Assembly (NCBI GenBank): GCA_903844895.1
Contig: CAIMVM010000007.1
Coordinates: 1 to 52,369, forward strand
Reading direction: 5' to 3'
Length of the DNA: 52,369 bases
Source of the DNA: an uncultured Pseudomonadota bacterium
GTDB lineage: Bacteria > Bdellovibrionota_B > Oligoflexia > Oligoflexales > CAIMVM01
Position 1 is the stretch's first letter. Each line of letters begins with the position of its first letter. This document shows positions 25,592 through 34,448 of this stretch, in pieces. The notes below the pieces were generated by a model that was given only the letters and a program-made list of their open reading frames with translations, did no database searches and was not told the origin of the DNA. Both the position numbers and the translations under genes were made by a program.

Positions 25592-25783
25592 ATGGCAACG
25601 AAGAAAGCTGGCAAAGCGAGTAACCCCACCCCCGGATTTACAGTAGTAAAGCGCGGCGATGGGCGCTATGCAGTTCGCAAGGGCGGCAATTACATCAACG
25701 GTGAAAAAAAGGTAGAAGTTTTAGTCGCTCATGGACTAATTAAAGCCCAGGCTAAAAAAGCTGCAGCAGCTCCAGAAGCCTAA
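25592..25783 (+). CDS. Small basic protein, unknown
   Basis: A 63-residue Lys/Ala-rich protein with a compact beta-like centre (FTVVKRGDGRYAVRKGGNYI) and an Ala/Lys tail. It has no cysteines, no signal and no recognised domain. The composition resembles small nucleic-acid-binding proteins, but this is weak. A perfect terminator follows, which supports its being a real monocistronic gene. Confidence 0.65.
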   Translation: MATKKAGKASNPTPGFTVVKRGDGRYAVRKGGNYINGEKKVEVLVAHGLIKAQAKKAAAAPEA

Positions 25784-25819
25784 ATCAAAAGTTTAGGTCA
25801 GGTATTTGTTTTCAATTAA

Positions 25820-25857
25820 AAAAAATGAAGTGACTCAATCACTTCATTTTTTTTTAA
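25820..25857 (+). terminator. Bidirectional Rho-independent terminator
   Basis: AATGAAGTGA, loop CTCAA, TCACTTCATT, with an A-run on the left and a T-run on the right. It sits between the + gene ending at 25783 and the minus-strand gene ending at 25889, so it can serve both. Confidence 0.9.
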
Positions 25858-25888
25858 AACAGCATTTTTGGGGGCTCAAGAGTGCTTA

Positions 25889-26830
25889 CTATAAAGGACA
25901 CTTCTGCAATTGCCCATAAAAGCTCACCACATTGGAAGCATAGGCGTTTTGATGCTCAGGACTGCCATTGTAGTAAAAAGCTAAATCCCAAAGGCTATTT
26001 GACATGTCTGTTTTTGCAGCAACCACGCGGACAGAATACTTAAGATTTGTTAAAATATTGTGAGTGATGCCGCGCCATGCGGGATGACTATCATCTATTT
26101 TATTTCCATTTTGGTCTATCGCGGTAATAATTTGCCCTATCCCGATTCCGTTACAGTTTCCATTGCTGCAAGAATCAGGAAGTATGCCTAGTTTTGTTTC
26201 TTGCTGAGTTTTTGCCATAAGCGCTAATACAGGGTTTATGTTACGTGCTTTAGCCCAATTTCTAAATTTGATAGCAGTGGGCTCATCGGCCTTTACTGCC
26301 TTTTCAAAACAATGCTTTAAAGCACGAGCTCTCTCGCACATAGTGCGGTCTTTATGTTCTGCGCTACCCATCAGGGTTTTAGATTCGGGGTTGGCAGAAG
26401 TCGCGTAGGACTTGTTATTGTAGGCATCGAACGTCGTATAATCCATGATTTGAGCTTCTTCCCAGCTTTTCTGACAATAACCTGAGGGAGGCTGAGAAGG
26501 CGTTATATGCTCAGCGAAAACAAATCCTGTAGCAAATTTGCAGCCAGGAATCGTGTTGGCTAAAGTCACTTTATAATATCCGTCTTCAGGACCTGAGAGG
26601 TCTTTCACGAAATATTTGCCCTTAGAACTAAGCTCGCACTTTCCGGTGCCAGGATTCAACTTATTGGAGACTTCGATTTTAATCTTAAGAAAAGTATCCA
26701 CACCGGAGTCAACTGTAAAAAAAGGTTGATTCCGTTTGGCTGCTTCCTCAGATATGGGTTCTTCGTTTCTTAACTGATTACAAGCACTCACCGCCGCCAA
26801 AGCTAGCGGGAATAAATAGATATTTCGCAT
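25889..26830 (-). CDS. Lipoprotein with lytic-transglycosylase-like domain
   Basis: A 313-residue precursor. Lipoprotein signal: MRNIYLFPLALAAVSAC, acylated at the Cys. The N-terminal third has several cysteines and no known domain. The C-terminal part (about 190-310) looks like an SLT/lysozyme-like fold: NPVLALMAKTQQETKLG with the candidate catalytic Glu, GNCNGIGIGQIITA, HPAWRGITHNILTNLKYSV, and FYYNGSPEHQNAYASNV. Such enzymes cut the glycan strand of peptidoglycan. The Glu-x-x-x-G and G-I-G-Q-I spacing is suggestive, not decisive. Confidence 0.65.
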   Translation of the reverse strand: MRNIYLFPLALAAVSACNQLRNEEPISEEAAKRNQPFFTVDSGVDTFLKIKIEVSNKLNPGTGKCELSSKGKYFVKDLSGPEDGYYKVTLANTIPGCKFATGFVFAEHITPSQPPSGYCQKSWEEAQIMDYTTFDAYNNKSYATSANPESKTLMGSAEHKDRTMCERARALKHCFEKAVKADEPTAIKFRNWAKARNINPVLALMAKTQQETKLGILPDSCSNGNCNGIGIGQIITAIDQNGNKIDDSHPAWRGITHNILTNLKYSVRVVAAKTDMSNSLWDLAFYYNGSPEHQNAYASNVVSFYGQLQKCPL

Positions 26831-26951
26831 ATCACCTCTATTTAAATTACGACTCCGTAATTATATCTCAAATCCCGTCAATTTGGCAAAGCCTGGATCT
26901 AAAAACGTCACTTCATGAAACTAGGAAGAACCTCTGCCGACCTGTAACTCC

Positions 26952-28877
26952 CTATTTTAATTCCACTCCGTAAAGCTTAGTTTCGATCAAAGGACTTTTA
27001 ACGGATCCATTTAGACTTGATTTTGAGAGCAATCTGGATGACAGGCTACTCAGCTCCCCAGCCTTAATCGCAGACAGTGCGGTTTGAAGCGAACTAGGTA
27101 CAAAGATTTCAGAAATTTTGTTTTTTAATCCCAGAGAGGCTCGGGAGTTTTTAGCAAAGCACTCTCTAATATCTACTTTGTCTAAAAGACACTCTGTAAG
27201 ATTAAACTCAGAATTAGGAGAAACCACCGGAAGGGGTTTGTCTTGATCTAAACCTGCTAATTCCTTAGCTTCTTTTATGGCTTCTTGGATCCCACCCAGA
27301 CGATCCACCAGTTTCAGATCCAAGGCTTGTCGTCCTGTCCATACTTTACCTTGTGCGATTTCATGAACTGCATTTCGGGTTAAAGAACGGCCTTCTGAAA
27401 CGCGCTTTAGAAAGAGTTCATAGGTTTCATCAATACTTTGCGATATGAGTTCTTTGTCCTCTTCTGAAAGAAGCTTTCCGCGGTTTCCAATAGTCTTGCG
27501 ATCGCTGGAAGTGACTTCAAAAAAGCTTACGCCATATTTTTCTTGAAATTGGACAAAATTTGGAACCATTCCTATAACCCCAATGGAGCCCGTGATGGAA
27601 AACGGGTCAGCTACAATTTTTTTAGCAGCGGATGCTATATAGTATCCCCCAGAGGCTCCCACACCACCGATACTTACAACCACCGGCTTCTTCAGGCCAG
27701 CCTCGTGAACCATACCCCAGATCATCTCACTTGCAAGAGCAGAACCCCCCGGCGAGTCCATCCTGATGACAATTGCTGCCACACTATCCCTTTCAACAGC
27801 CCAGTCTAGATCCTCACCCACCCAGTCAGGGACTATTTTGGGGTCTCCAGAATTCTCTTCGGAATGAGCGATTTCTCCACTTAAGTGAAGATAAGCAATC
27901 TCTTTCTTTCTAGAGTCCAATACGTTCCAAGACGTATCATAATCGTGATAGTCTTGATAATCTAACCAGTTCAATTCTTTTTTAGCCAGTTTCTCTTCAA
28001 ACATTTTTTTGGTTTCTGCCTTTTGACGCAAGTCACTTACGATACCTACCGTCTTAGCTTCGATTCCCGTATAGAGTGATTTTTTAAACCACGACCTTAA
28101 CTTTACTTCATCGAGTCCTTCGCGGGCCGATTTTGCAGCCGCCTCGATGAGAGTTGACCGCAGGTCACCTTCGAGCCATCGATACATTTGAAGCGTCTCT
28201 GGGCTTGGTTCATTAGAAATAAGAGGTTCAAAGGCATTCTTAAAAGGGCCAGATCGAATCACTTCAATCCCGACGCCTAATTTCTTAAGCGCCTCCCCAA
28301 AGTACATCAAGGAAAAATAGGGACCCAACAACTCAATATTTCCTGCTGGAGACATATCCAGCTGATCACAAACACTTGCAACAATAAACAAGTCTGAGTC
28401 TAAACTAGGCACCCAGCACCACACTTTTTTGCCTTTTGCTTTAAAACCTGCAATGCTTTCTCGGATTTCTCTTAACTGATTCTTAGAACCTGATAGATTT
28501 TTAAAATCTAAAAAAAGGCCCTCAATAAAAGGATCGGATGCTGCCTTTTTAAGCCTACCTTCCAGATCTAGCAGAAAATACGTTTTCTCCGACGAAAAAA
28601 GAAAGCTAAGATAGTCTTCTTTAGAGCTTGCAATGCTGTCGGAAACCTCCCCATCAAATTCAATATTTAAAATTGAGGGTAAGGATTTGACTTTAGGGGC
28701 CTCAGCAATTTTATGCTGCTGGTAGGCTTTTCGAACGGACCCCGAGATGAGAAATACAATCAACAAGGGAACTGCAGTCCAAAAAATCCCTACACCTATA
28801 AGGTATACTTTTAAAAGCGTTCCTAATTTTTTAAATAAACGACGAAAGAAACCATGTTCTTCTTGGACAAAACTCAA
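26952..28877 (-). CDS. sppA: Signal peptide peptidase A, long form
   Basis: A 641-residue tandem-domain SppA. An N-terminal TM helix lies at about 20-45 (YLIGVGIFWTAVPLLIVFLI). The N-terminal ClpP-like half carries GPFKNAFEPL with the general-base Lys, and the C-terminal half DSPGGSALASEM and GGVGASGGYYIASAA with the nucleophile Ser, so one Ser/Lys dyad is formed between halves as in E. coli SppA. It degrades leftover signal peptides in the inner membrane, facing the periplasm. TTG start with AGAGGTG upstream. It directly follows a two-lipoprotein operon on the same strand. Confidence 0.9.
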   Translation of the reverse strand: MSFVQEEHGFFRRLFKKLGTLLKVYLIGVGIFWTAVPLLIVFLISGSVRKAYQQHKIAEAPKVKSLPSILNIEFDGEVSDSIASSKEDYLSFLFSSEKTYFLLDLEGRLKKAASDPFIEGLFLDFKNLSGSKNQLREIRESIAGFKAKGKKVWCWVPSLDSDLFIVASVCDQLDMSPAGNIELLGPYFSLMYFGEALKKLGVGIEVIRSGPFKNAFEPLISNEPSPETLQMYRWLEGDLRSTLIEAAAKSAREGLDEVKLRSWFKKSLYTGIEAKTVGIVSDLRQKAETKKMFEEKLAKKELNWLDYQDYHDYDTSWNVLDSRKKEIAYLHLSGEIAHSEENSGDPKIVPDWVGEDLDWAVERDSVAAIVIRMDSPGGSALASEMIWGMVHEAGLKKPVVVSIGGVGASGGYYIASAAKKIVADPFSITGSIGVIGMVPNFVQFQEKYGVSFFEVTSSDRKTIGNRGKLLSEEDKELISQSIDETYELFLKRVSEGRSLTRNAVHEIAQGKVWTGRQALDLKLVDRLGGIQEAIKEAKELAGLDQDKPLPVVSPNSEFNLTECLLDKVDIRECFAKNSRASLGLKNKISEIFVPSSLQTALSAIKAGELSSLSSRLLSKSSLNGSVKSPLIETKLYGVELK

Positions 28878-28890
28878 GATGCACCTCTAG

Positions 28891-29469
28891 CTAATCATAT
28901 GATGAGGTCGATACTATTTCTAACTCAGGCTCTTTACAATCACTTCCGTCAGAGTTCACAATGTCCTTCCATTTTACGTTGACTGTAAAGGTCTTATCTT
29001 GAGCCTTACCAATCGTAAAATCACTGCTTAAAGTTACCACAGTGGTGGCTAAGGTTTTGGATATCTCTTTTTCAGCCGTTATACAGGTCCAAGGTGCATC
29101 AAAAGTGACCTCTACCCCCGTAAAGGTTTGCGTGGATCCATCGCTGGCTTTTCTTAAACTATCGGTGATGGCCTTTTCGTAGACCCGCTGACCACGGTCC
29201 ACAATGGTTAGATCAATGGGAGCATCATTGTAAAGACTTAGGCTCGTATCTGTGCCTCGAAGCAGATTGACTGCCAAAAAGGTAAATTTAGCTTGGCTGG
29301 GTTCAGCCGTATATTCTGGATCAGCTTCCTGAGCGCTTTCGTAGGTACCTTGCATTCGCAGACGGAAATAATAGGTCGTCGTAACGAGAGTCGAACAACT
29401 TCCGCTGAAAATTATGATCACCGAGAAAAGAAGGTAAGGAATCCCCTGCTTCAACCTATGCATTGTCAT
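28891..29469 (-). CDS. Putative lipoprotein, unknown
   Basis: 193 codons from the ATG at 29469, which overlaps the stop of the upstream gene (ATGA). The signal MTMHRLKQGIPYLLFSVIII, then FSGSC, gives a lipobox with acylated Cys. The mature part is beta-rich (LAVNLLRGTDTSLSLYNDAP, ATTVVTLSSDFTIG). No family recognised. The 4-base overlap implies coupling with the preceding lipoprotein, and sppA follows after about a dozen bases. Confidence 0.7.
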   Translation of the reverse strand: MTMHRLKQGIPYLLFSVIIIFSGSCSTLVTTTYYFRLRMQGTYESAQEADPEYTAEPSQAKFTFLAVNLLRGTDTSLSLYNDAPIDLTIVDRGQRVYEKAITDSLRKASDGSTQTFTGVEVTFDAPWTCITAEKEISKTLATTVVTLSSDFTIGKAQDKTFTVNVKWKDIVNSDGSDCKEPELEIVSTSSYD

Positions 29470-30191
29470 CGGACAACCCCCTTCTGCCAAGTCCAGCTTG
29501 TAATCTCTCGTTCCCGACCCAAGGTGGCACTATACGGGACTACTTGCATGGCTTTGATTCCTTTTGATATCCACGGATCTGATGATACTTTTTCCCCAAA
29601 CTCGCGCCAGTCTTGTAAAGGTATTCCAAGCTCCCAAACGAGCCCTTGCGCCCTGTTGACTCTATATTCAGGAAAGAGTTCCTTAAAAAGTTCTTTGGAA
29701 ATTCCACGCCCAGTATTGTCCCACTGCACAAGCAGTCTTCCCGTAAACTTTGACGAGTCATTTCCGGACTTTGACTGCAGCCATAGCGGCTTAGCATCCC
29801 CCCACTCGGAAGGCGATTCCGGAAAGCTAAAACCCAAAACCGAGTCACCACTTTCTACTTGCACCGACCATAGGATGCGTTCTGTCATAAGAGCTTCAGA
29901 AAAAACAGACAGCCTGAATTGATGAGGAAAGGCCAATGGAATACCAGACTTTTTAAGACCTAACTCGATTTTCTGGGATAGCAATTCGACAAACGCCCCC
30001 CTATTCCACGTGATGGACTTTCTTCCCCGCTCTATAGAGACAAATTCTGGGGACTCACAAACTCGAAGTTTTTTAGGAACGACAATGGCACAGCCTTCTT
30101 CAATCACAAGCTCTTCTTTAGGTTTAAAAAAGCCCTGAATGTTAGTACATGATGTAAGGCACATGAGCCACATTAAGCAAAACGATTTCAT
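29466..30191 (-). CDS. Putative lipoprotein, unknown
   Basis: About 241 residues. The ATG at 30191 is chosen because GGAGGAATC precedes it. Lipoprotein signal MKSFCLMWLMCLTSC with LTSC lipobox. The mature part has two cysteines near its start (EEGCAIVV and RVCESPEF) and no recognised domain. First gene of a probable three-gene unit with the next lipoprotein and sppA, which suggests an envelope function for all three (inference). Confidence 0.7.
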   Translation of the reverse strand: MKSFCLMWLMCLTSCTNIQGFFKPKEELVIEEGCAIVVPKKLRVCESPEFVSIERGRKSITWNRGAFVELLSQKIELGLKKSGIPLAFPHQFRLSVFSEALMTERILWSVQVESGDSVLGFSFPESPSEWGDAKPLWLQSKSGNDSSKFTGRLLVQWDNTGRGISKELFKELFPEYRVNRAQGLVWELGIPLQDWREFGEKVSSDPWISKGIKAMQVVPYSATLGREREITSWTWQKGVVR

Positions 30192-30274
30192 GATTCCTCC
30201 ACGCAAATGTTTCGGAAGAATCTAAAGATATCTTTAACGATTAGAATCTTGAAATGATGCTCTTTAAAATGAAA

Positions 30275-31168
30275 CTACGATGCGGGCCCACGTTCGAAAA
30301 AGGATATCGAGTATTCTAACTTTAAAATCCCCCCTGGCTTCAATATCGTTCTTAAGGGTTTTTGCACTTCCCCCAAAATATTATTGGAATGACTTACTGG
30401 TTCGACCGCAAACCAAGGTTTATCAGGATTATAAACCACGAGGTGATCTATGGAGTCCGAAAACTCTAGGAAAGCTTCGACTCCATCCTGGGGCCAAATC
30501 AGCTGAGCACTTTTCTTTCCGAGTAAAAATGAGGCATCGACCAAGACATCTTGGGAGAGTCTCACCCCTTGAGCAAAGTTTTTTGACCATAGCGATGGCA
30601 AAGCTGGCCCGCTTGGAATACCTACATGCTCTGTCGCGGGATATTCGGCGAGGGCATCGAAAGAAATCATGACTCCACTTAATCGAGAGAAATACGGATG
30701 GAATCCACCGCCCATAAAAATAGATAGAGGAGAATTATTGGTTATGGTTAGTGAAAAAGATGCTTTATTTTCCACCAACTGAACTTCGTAGATAGCGCTA
30801 TAGTCTGCAGGAAAACGACTCTCAAAAGGCCGCTCTATACGGCAACGAAGATACTCTTCCCTATGGCTTTCCACCTGCCAAGCTTTGTCCCAAACCTCAC
30901 CATGCAGCGCATGTTCCTCAGCACGGCCTAGGAAAAGCTGGCCCCACTCATGCCACATCTTGCCCTCAAAAACTCGGCCAGACCATGGCAGCATATTAAA
31001 ACCAGCTTCAGGCAGCTCTCCACGCTGAGTAATCAAGCTGGAAGTCGGCCTGAGGGCCTCGCGTCGGTCTGGCATCATAGCTCGGCCACGCCAAGAAAGA
31101 CCCAAAGTGCAGGCCCCGTAATCAGGCTCAACCCACAGGGACAATTGGGAATTTCGAAGTTCAAGCAT
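30275..31168 (-). CDS. Aldose 1-epimerase family protein
   Basis: A 297-residue galactose-mutarotase-like protein. Family marks are FNMLPWSGRVFEGK near 58-71 (Asn and Arg of the sugar pocket), HALHGEVW with the first catalytic-region His, GGGFHPYF with the second, and FAVEPVSHSNN with the conserved Glu base. It interconverts alpha and beta anomers of hexoses or acts on a related sugar; substrate unknown. Monocistronic by appearance, divergent from rpsU. Confidence 0.85.
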   Translation of the reverse strand: MLELRNSQLSLWVEPDYGACTLGLSWRGRAMMPDRREALRPTSSLITQRGELPEAGFNMLPWSGRVFEGKMWHEWGQLFLGRAEEHALHGEVWDKAWQVESHREEYLRCRIERPFESRFPADYSAIYEVQLVENKASFSLTITNNSPLSIFMGGGFHPYFSRLSGVMISFDALAEYPATEHVGIPSGPALPSLWSKNFAQGVRLSQDVLVDASFLLGKKSAQLIWPQDGVEAFLEFSDSIDHLVVYNPDKPWFAVEPVSHSNNILGEVQKPLRTILKPGGILKLEYSISFFERGPAS

Positions 31169-31444
31169 AGGTTCCCCTTAGAAGAAGTAAATGCCTATAT
31201 TTTGCGCATTTTAGCGTAGGCCGCTCCTCTATGTCCTTAGAATCAAGGAAACAAAGTCATGAAAATTATACCAGCTCCAAGGCAAAAAAGGCCCTATTTT
31301 TGTGAAACATTTGTGTCATTTGTCTTTAACTCTCCCGCAATTTATGCTTTACTAAATCAGCACTTGATCAGACATCAAGTCCCTCGAAGACAAGGTCTTC
31401 ATCAAAGAGGTCGGCTATTAGCCAAGTTGGGAGGTGATTTTTTT

Positions 31445-31648
31445 ATGCCAGGAGTTAGAGTAAGAGATGGTGAGCCCGTTGAGAAGGCTCTTCGCATTTT
31501 TAAGAAGCAAGTAGAGAAAGCCGGCATTATCGGTGATCTTAAAAAGAAGCAGGAATATGAAAAACCTTCTGTTCGCTTGAAGAAGAAAAGTGTTGCTGCG
31601 CGCAAACGCAGAGCGAAGCAAATCCGAAAGTTCGGTTATGCCGACTAA
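31445..31648 (+). CDS. rpsU: 30S ribosomal protein S21
   Basis: 67 residues: MPGVRVRDGEPVEKALRIFK, then a basic helix-rich chain ending RRAKQIRKFGYAD. The start at 31445 is decided by the perfect GGAGGTGA at 31430-31437; the longer frame from 31259 has no such site and adds nothing homologous. S21 is the last protein to join the 30S head and helps initiation. A strong terminator follows. Confidence 0.95.
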   Translation: MPGVRVRDGEPVEKALRIFKKQVEKAGIIGDLKKKQEYEKPSVRLKKKSVAARKRRAKQIRKFGYAD

Positions 31649-31669
31649 GGGTTAAAACGATCAAGAATC

Positions 31670-31702
31670 TAAAAGAGCGAACTCTAGGGTTCGCTCTTTT
31701 CT
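31670..31702 (+). terminator. Rho-independent terminator after rpsU
   Basis: AAAGAGCGAAC, short loop, GTTCGCTCTTTT. Eleven-base stem followed by T's and ending about 50 bases after rpsU. Confidence 0.9.
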
Positions 31703-31742
31703 AATTGTAATTCTTCATTTAACCTCTAACTCCCAATAAATT

Positions 31743-31949
31743 CTACGTAACAGCGATCCCCCATTCTTTGAAAATGATCTGCGATGTGCGTGGCACTTCG
31801 GCAGAAATCCACTCGGCTCCAAGTCGTATTTTGGCCACTCGCATTACCCTGGCCGCCTCTGCTTCTCGTATTGACTCATGGGAAAAAGACACCCTAAGTA
31901 ATTCAGCCCTGGCCTGATATTCCGCATGGAAATAGGATACATAGGCCAT
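31743..31949 (-). CDS. Possible small protein, unknown
   Basis: A 68-residue frame with Ala/Glu/Arg-rich composition (FHAEYQARAELLRVSFSHES, EAEAARVMRVAKIRLGAEW). Composition looks like a real helical protein, but no convincing ribosome-binding site precedes the ATG and no family is recognised. It lies between rpsU and the divergent prepilin-like gene. Confidence 0.3.
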   Translation of the reverse strand: MAYVSYFHAEYQARAELLRVSFSHESIREAEAARVMRVAKIRLGAEWISAEVPRTSQIIFKEWGIAVT

Positions 31950-32038
31950 TTTAAAATGGGGCGAATTTTTAGATTTAAGTTAAGTAAAGGCGTGCCGAAA
32001 GGGAATTTACACCAATTGGTGAACAGGATGGAGGCCTC

Positions 32039-33076
32039 ATGACGAATAAAAATAAAACTCACTGGGCAGTGAATATCTCCTTAAACCGATTTGCAACCCT
32101 CCGAACCCAGTTGACTCATTTGGACCTTTTTCCACAAATACACCACAAAGCAGTGGGCGCACGCCCGTTGGCTTTCATCCGTCAACGAGGTTTTACTATA
32201 CTTGAAGCTTTAATTACGATTGCTATTATGTCAGTTGCCGGTTTGGCACTGACTAGCCTTAATGTTCGGGGAATGAAAGCGAATAAGTCAGCTTTGATGA
32301 GAAGCGACATTATGGATACCAAGCGGACGATCACGGACTTGCTTAGCTGTGAGCAAACTCTAGGAGTTGCAAGACCTACGACCTGTTTAGGCGAGGTGAT
32401 TCTTAAAGATAAAAAAGGAAATCCACTTTTGCACAATGGTAAACTTGGCGAATGGACTATTAAAGGTACTTGCGAAGTCCTTGGTGATTCAGGAGCAGGA
32501 CTTACTATCCGTGCTACTAAGCCTGAAGGTAGCAATGGAACGACATTTAAGACGGATCCAATTAACAATTTACCCCTTGATGATAATCACCCTTTGAGCA
32601 TGCTGTTTTCTCCTGATGTTCGCCCCTGTGCAGGCAATTTTGGAAATGAGGCACCTACACAGACTATCCCTTTGGGTGGCATCATAATGTGGTCTGGAAG
32701 TATTGCTTATATTCCCTCTGGGTGGTCATTATGTGATGGTTCTAATGGAACTCCAGATTTGAGAGATCGTTTTGTTGTTGGCTCTGGGGGGGCATATAAT
32801 GTAGGTGACATCGGCGGTAGCCCAGATGCAGTTCTTGTTGCACATAAACATGCTCCAGAAATTCTTCCTACGAATGGAAATAGTGGATTTTCAATCGCAA
32901 ATCCCAATGGACCGAACACTGGTAGCTTTGCTCTTACTCCCGTCCAATTTACAAGTGCTACTAATGTTTGGGGCCAGGGATATCCGTCTCAATTTACATC
33001 TACTGAAGGCGTATCCGGCAAAAATGCAAATCTTCCTCCATACTTTTCGCTTGCTTACATAATGAAAATAAAGTGA
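32039..33076 (+). CDS. Prepilin-type N-terminus fused to a phage tail-collar-like C-terminal domain
   Basis: 345 residues. At 51-73 lies a prepilin leader/cleavage motif, RG|FTILEALITIAIMSVAGL, with Glu at +5 and a hydrophobic helix, so prepilin peptidase should cut after G51. Residues about 80-200 are pilin-like globular sequence with several Cys. From 208 the chain resembles the tail-collar/MdpB-like domain: LGGIIMWSGSIAYIPSGWSL, CDGSNGTPDLRDRFVVGSG, GGSPDAVLVAHKHAP and the end NLPPYFSLAYIMKIK. ATG follows GGAGGCCTC. The 50-residue pre-leader is unusually long; a TTG at codon 44 would give a normal leader. It may be a minor pilin with an adhesive tip (inference). Confidence 0.8.
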   Translation: MTNKNKTHWAVNISLNRFATLRTQLTHLDLFPQIHHKAVGARPLAFIRQRGFTILEALITIAIMSVAGLALTSLNVRGMKANKSALMRSDIMDTKRTITDLLSCEQTLGVARPTTCLGEVILKDKKGNPLLHNGKLGEWTIKGTCEVLGDSGAGLTIRATKPEGSNGTTFKTDPINNLPLDDNHPLSMLFSPDVRPCAGNFGNEAPTQTIPLGGIIMWSGSIAYIPSGWSLCDGSNGTPDLRDRFVVGSGGAYNVGDIGGSPDAVLVAHKHAPEILPTNGNSGFSIANPNGPNTGSFALTPVQFTSATNVWGQGYPSQFTSTEGVSGKNANLPPYFSLAYIMKIK

Positions 33077-33179
33077 ACGATTTGGTTTTTCAGGGTTCAA
33101 TCAGTAAGTCAAAATCTTTTGATTTGGATAGAAGTAGGGAGAATCCGTCGCCGGTCCCTGTCCCTCCTATAATTCCAAT

Positions 33180-33705
33180 TTAAGCAGCAATGGGTGTGTA
33201 GTACATGCCTCCACACACTGGCTTCCACTTAAAGTTCTTCAAATCTATTGAGGCCAATTGCCGTTCATCAGTTATTTCATTGGGGGTTTTACCACCATGG
33301 TTGTAATGAACACGGTAGAAACTGAAATACTCTTGAAACACTAAAAGCTTTGCAAGTAAATCTGACTCACTCCAAAACAAAATATAATCTGTAAACTCTC
33401 GTCGCCAGCTTCCAATTAGACGCTCGATGAAAGAGTGACTCCATGGGCAATAGGGAGCCGATTTAATCTCTTGGATGTTGAAGTTATTTTCCAGATTTAC
33501 TTTCCAGAGCCAATAATTGAAGAGAGGGTCGTGGTCAGGTGAGATGTATCTTGGCCAGTCCTTGCCAGAAGCTATTTTGCTATCCATATAACAGATATTG
33601 CCACCACTCAAAGAGCCTTGACGAACTGAAAATCCAACTATTTTTCTTGTAAATGGATCCATAACTACCATTACCCAAAATGAACGCAAAAACAGCTAGA
33701 ATGCC
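33180..33705 (-). pseudogene. DDE integrase-core transposase, C-terminal remnant (IS481-like)
   Basis: The open part begins at 33689 with SFWVMVVMDPFTRKIVGFSV (first Asp), then GKDWPRYISPDHDPLF (second Asp), PYCPWSHSFIERLIGSWRRE (Glu), and ends KPVCGGMYYTPIAA. It resembles integrase-core proteins with an 'S-x-W-V-L-V-V-M-D-x-x-T-R-R-I-I-G-F' motif. Just upstream the same frame has an in-frame TAG and then no homology, so the N-terminal half is lost. It lies tail-to-tail with the prepilin-collar gene. Not expected to be functional. Confidence 0.75.
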
Positions 33706-33729
33706 CGAAATGCGTTAATTGTGGCATTG

Positions 33730-33897
33730 CTAGCAATTTGAGGAGCCACAGGTTTCGGACTCCAGCAAATTGCTAGTCAGTGTGGCTTCCACAGTGTGCC
33801 GCAGCAAACTCGATTTGCCAGTTTGACGCGGGCCAAATAGAAAGCATGATTTGTCAGTAGGAATGGTTAACTTTCGCTTGATATAATGAATACTTAT
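33730..33897 (-). pseudogene. AAA_14-type ATPase, N-terminal remnant
   Basis: The minus strand reads YIKRKLTIPTDKSCFLFGPR followed by QTGKSSLLRHTVEATL and stops at 33730. 'F-L-F-G-P-R-Q-T-G-K-S' is the Walker A region of the AAA_14 (DUF4143-associated) ATPases. About 50 codons remain; there is no Walker B or DUF4143. There is an in-frame stop just ahead of the segment and no normal start codon. Confidence 0.6.
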
Positions 33898-34448
33898 CCC
33901 TTGGAAGCGCCCGTCTCGTCAATTTTCATGATATTTGACGGAATAGGCGACGTCAAGGGGGCGAATGTTCGATCTGGCTGCAGGGCGGCCGCGCTGCAAT
34001 ATTTTAAGACATTTTAAATTGAGGTGAGAGAATTTTTGGTCCAAAAGACTCGAAATGTCTAGAACTAACGCCAGAGAAGTAATTCTGGCGATTTCTTGTT
34101 TTTACGCCTTGACATCCGTTACCACTTTAATCAACGATGCTCTTTCAGCAACCCCCGCACTCAAGCACTATTCAACACGAAGTGAACAATGGCCCTCGCT
34201 ATTAAATCAAAGTCGACTTCGACTCCATAGTATGTCAGACATATTATATGATAGCAACATTCGATTGAATTAGGAAATTTCATAAAACCTTCGAACTTTA
34301 CAGGCCAAGCATCCAGACGTTGCGTCAAAACCGCGCGAGAGTTCCACGCCTTCGTTCCAAACCCATTACCTCCTGTTATTTCGCTAATACCAGAAATTGT
34401 TGAACTGCTGTATTTCTCTAAACTTTTGGTATGGGAGGTTACGGCTCG
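33898..34448. other. Intergenic region, nothing recognised
   Basis: A 72-codon + frame at 34055-34273 has no motif or convincing ribosome-binding site. No other structure was noted between the ATPase remnant and the photolyase stop. Confidence 0.4.

Noticed and set aside
31402-31621. Minus-strand frames of about 67 codons
   Set aside because: Antisense to rpsU, which has a perfect ribosome-binding site and clear homology.
34055-34273. 72-codon plus-strand frame
   Set aside because: No familiar motif or ribosome-binding site; next to pseudogene debris.
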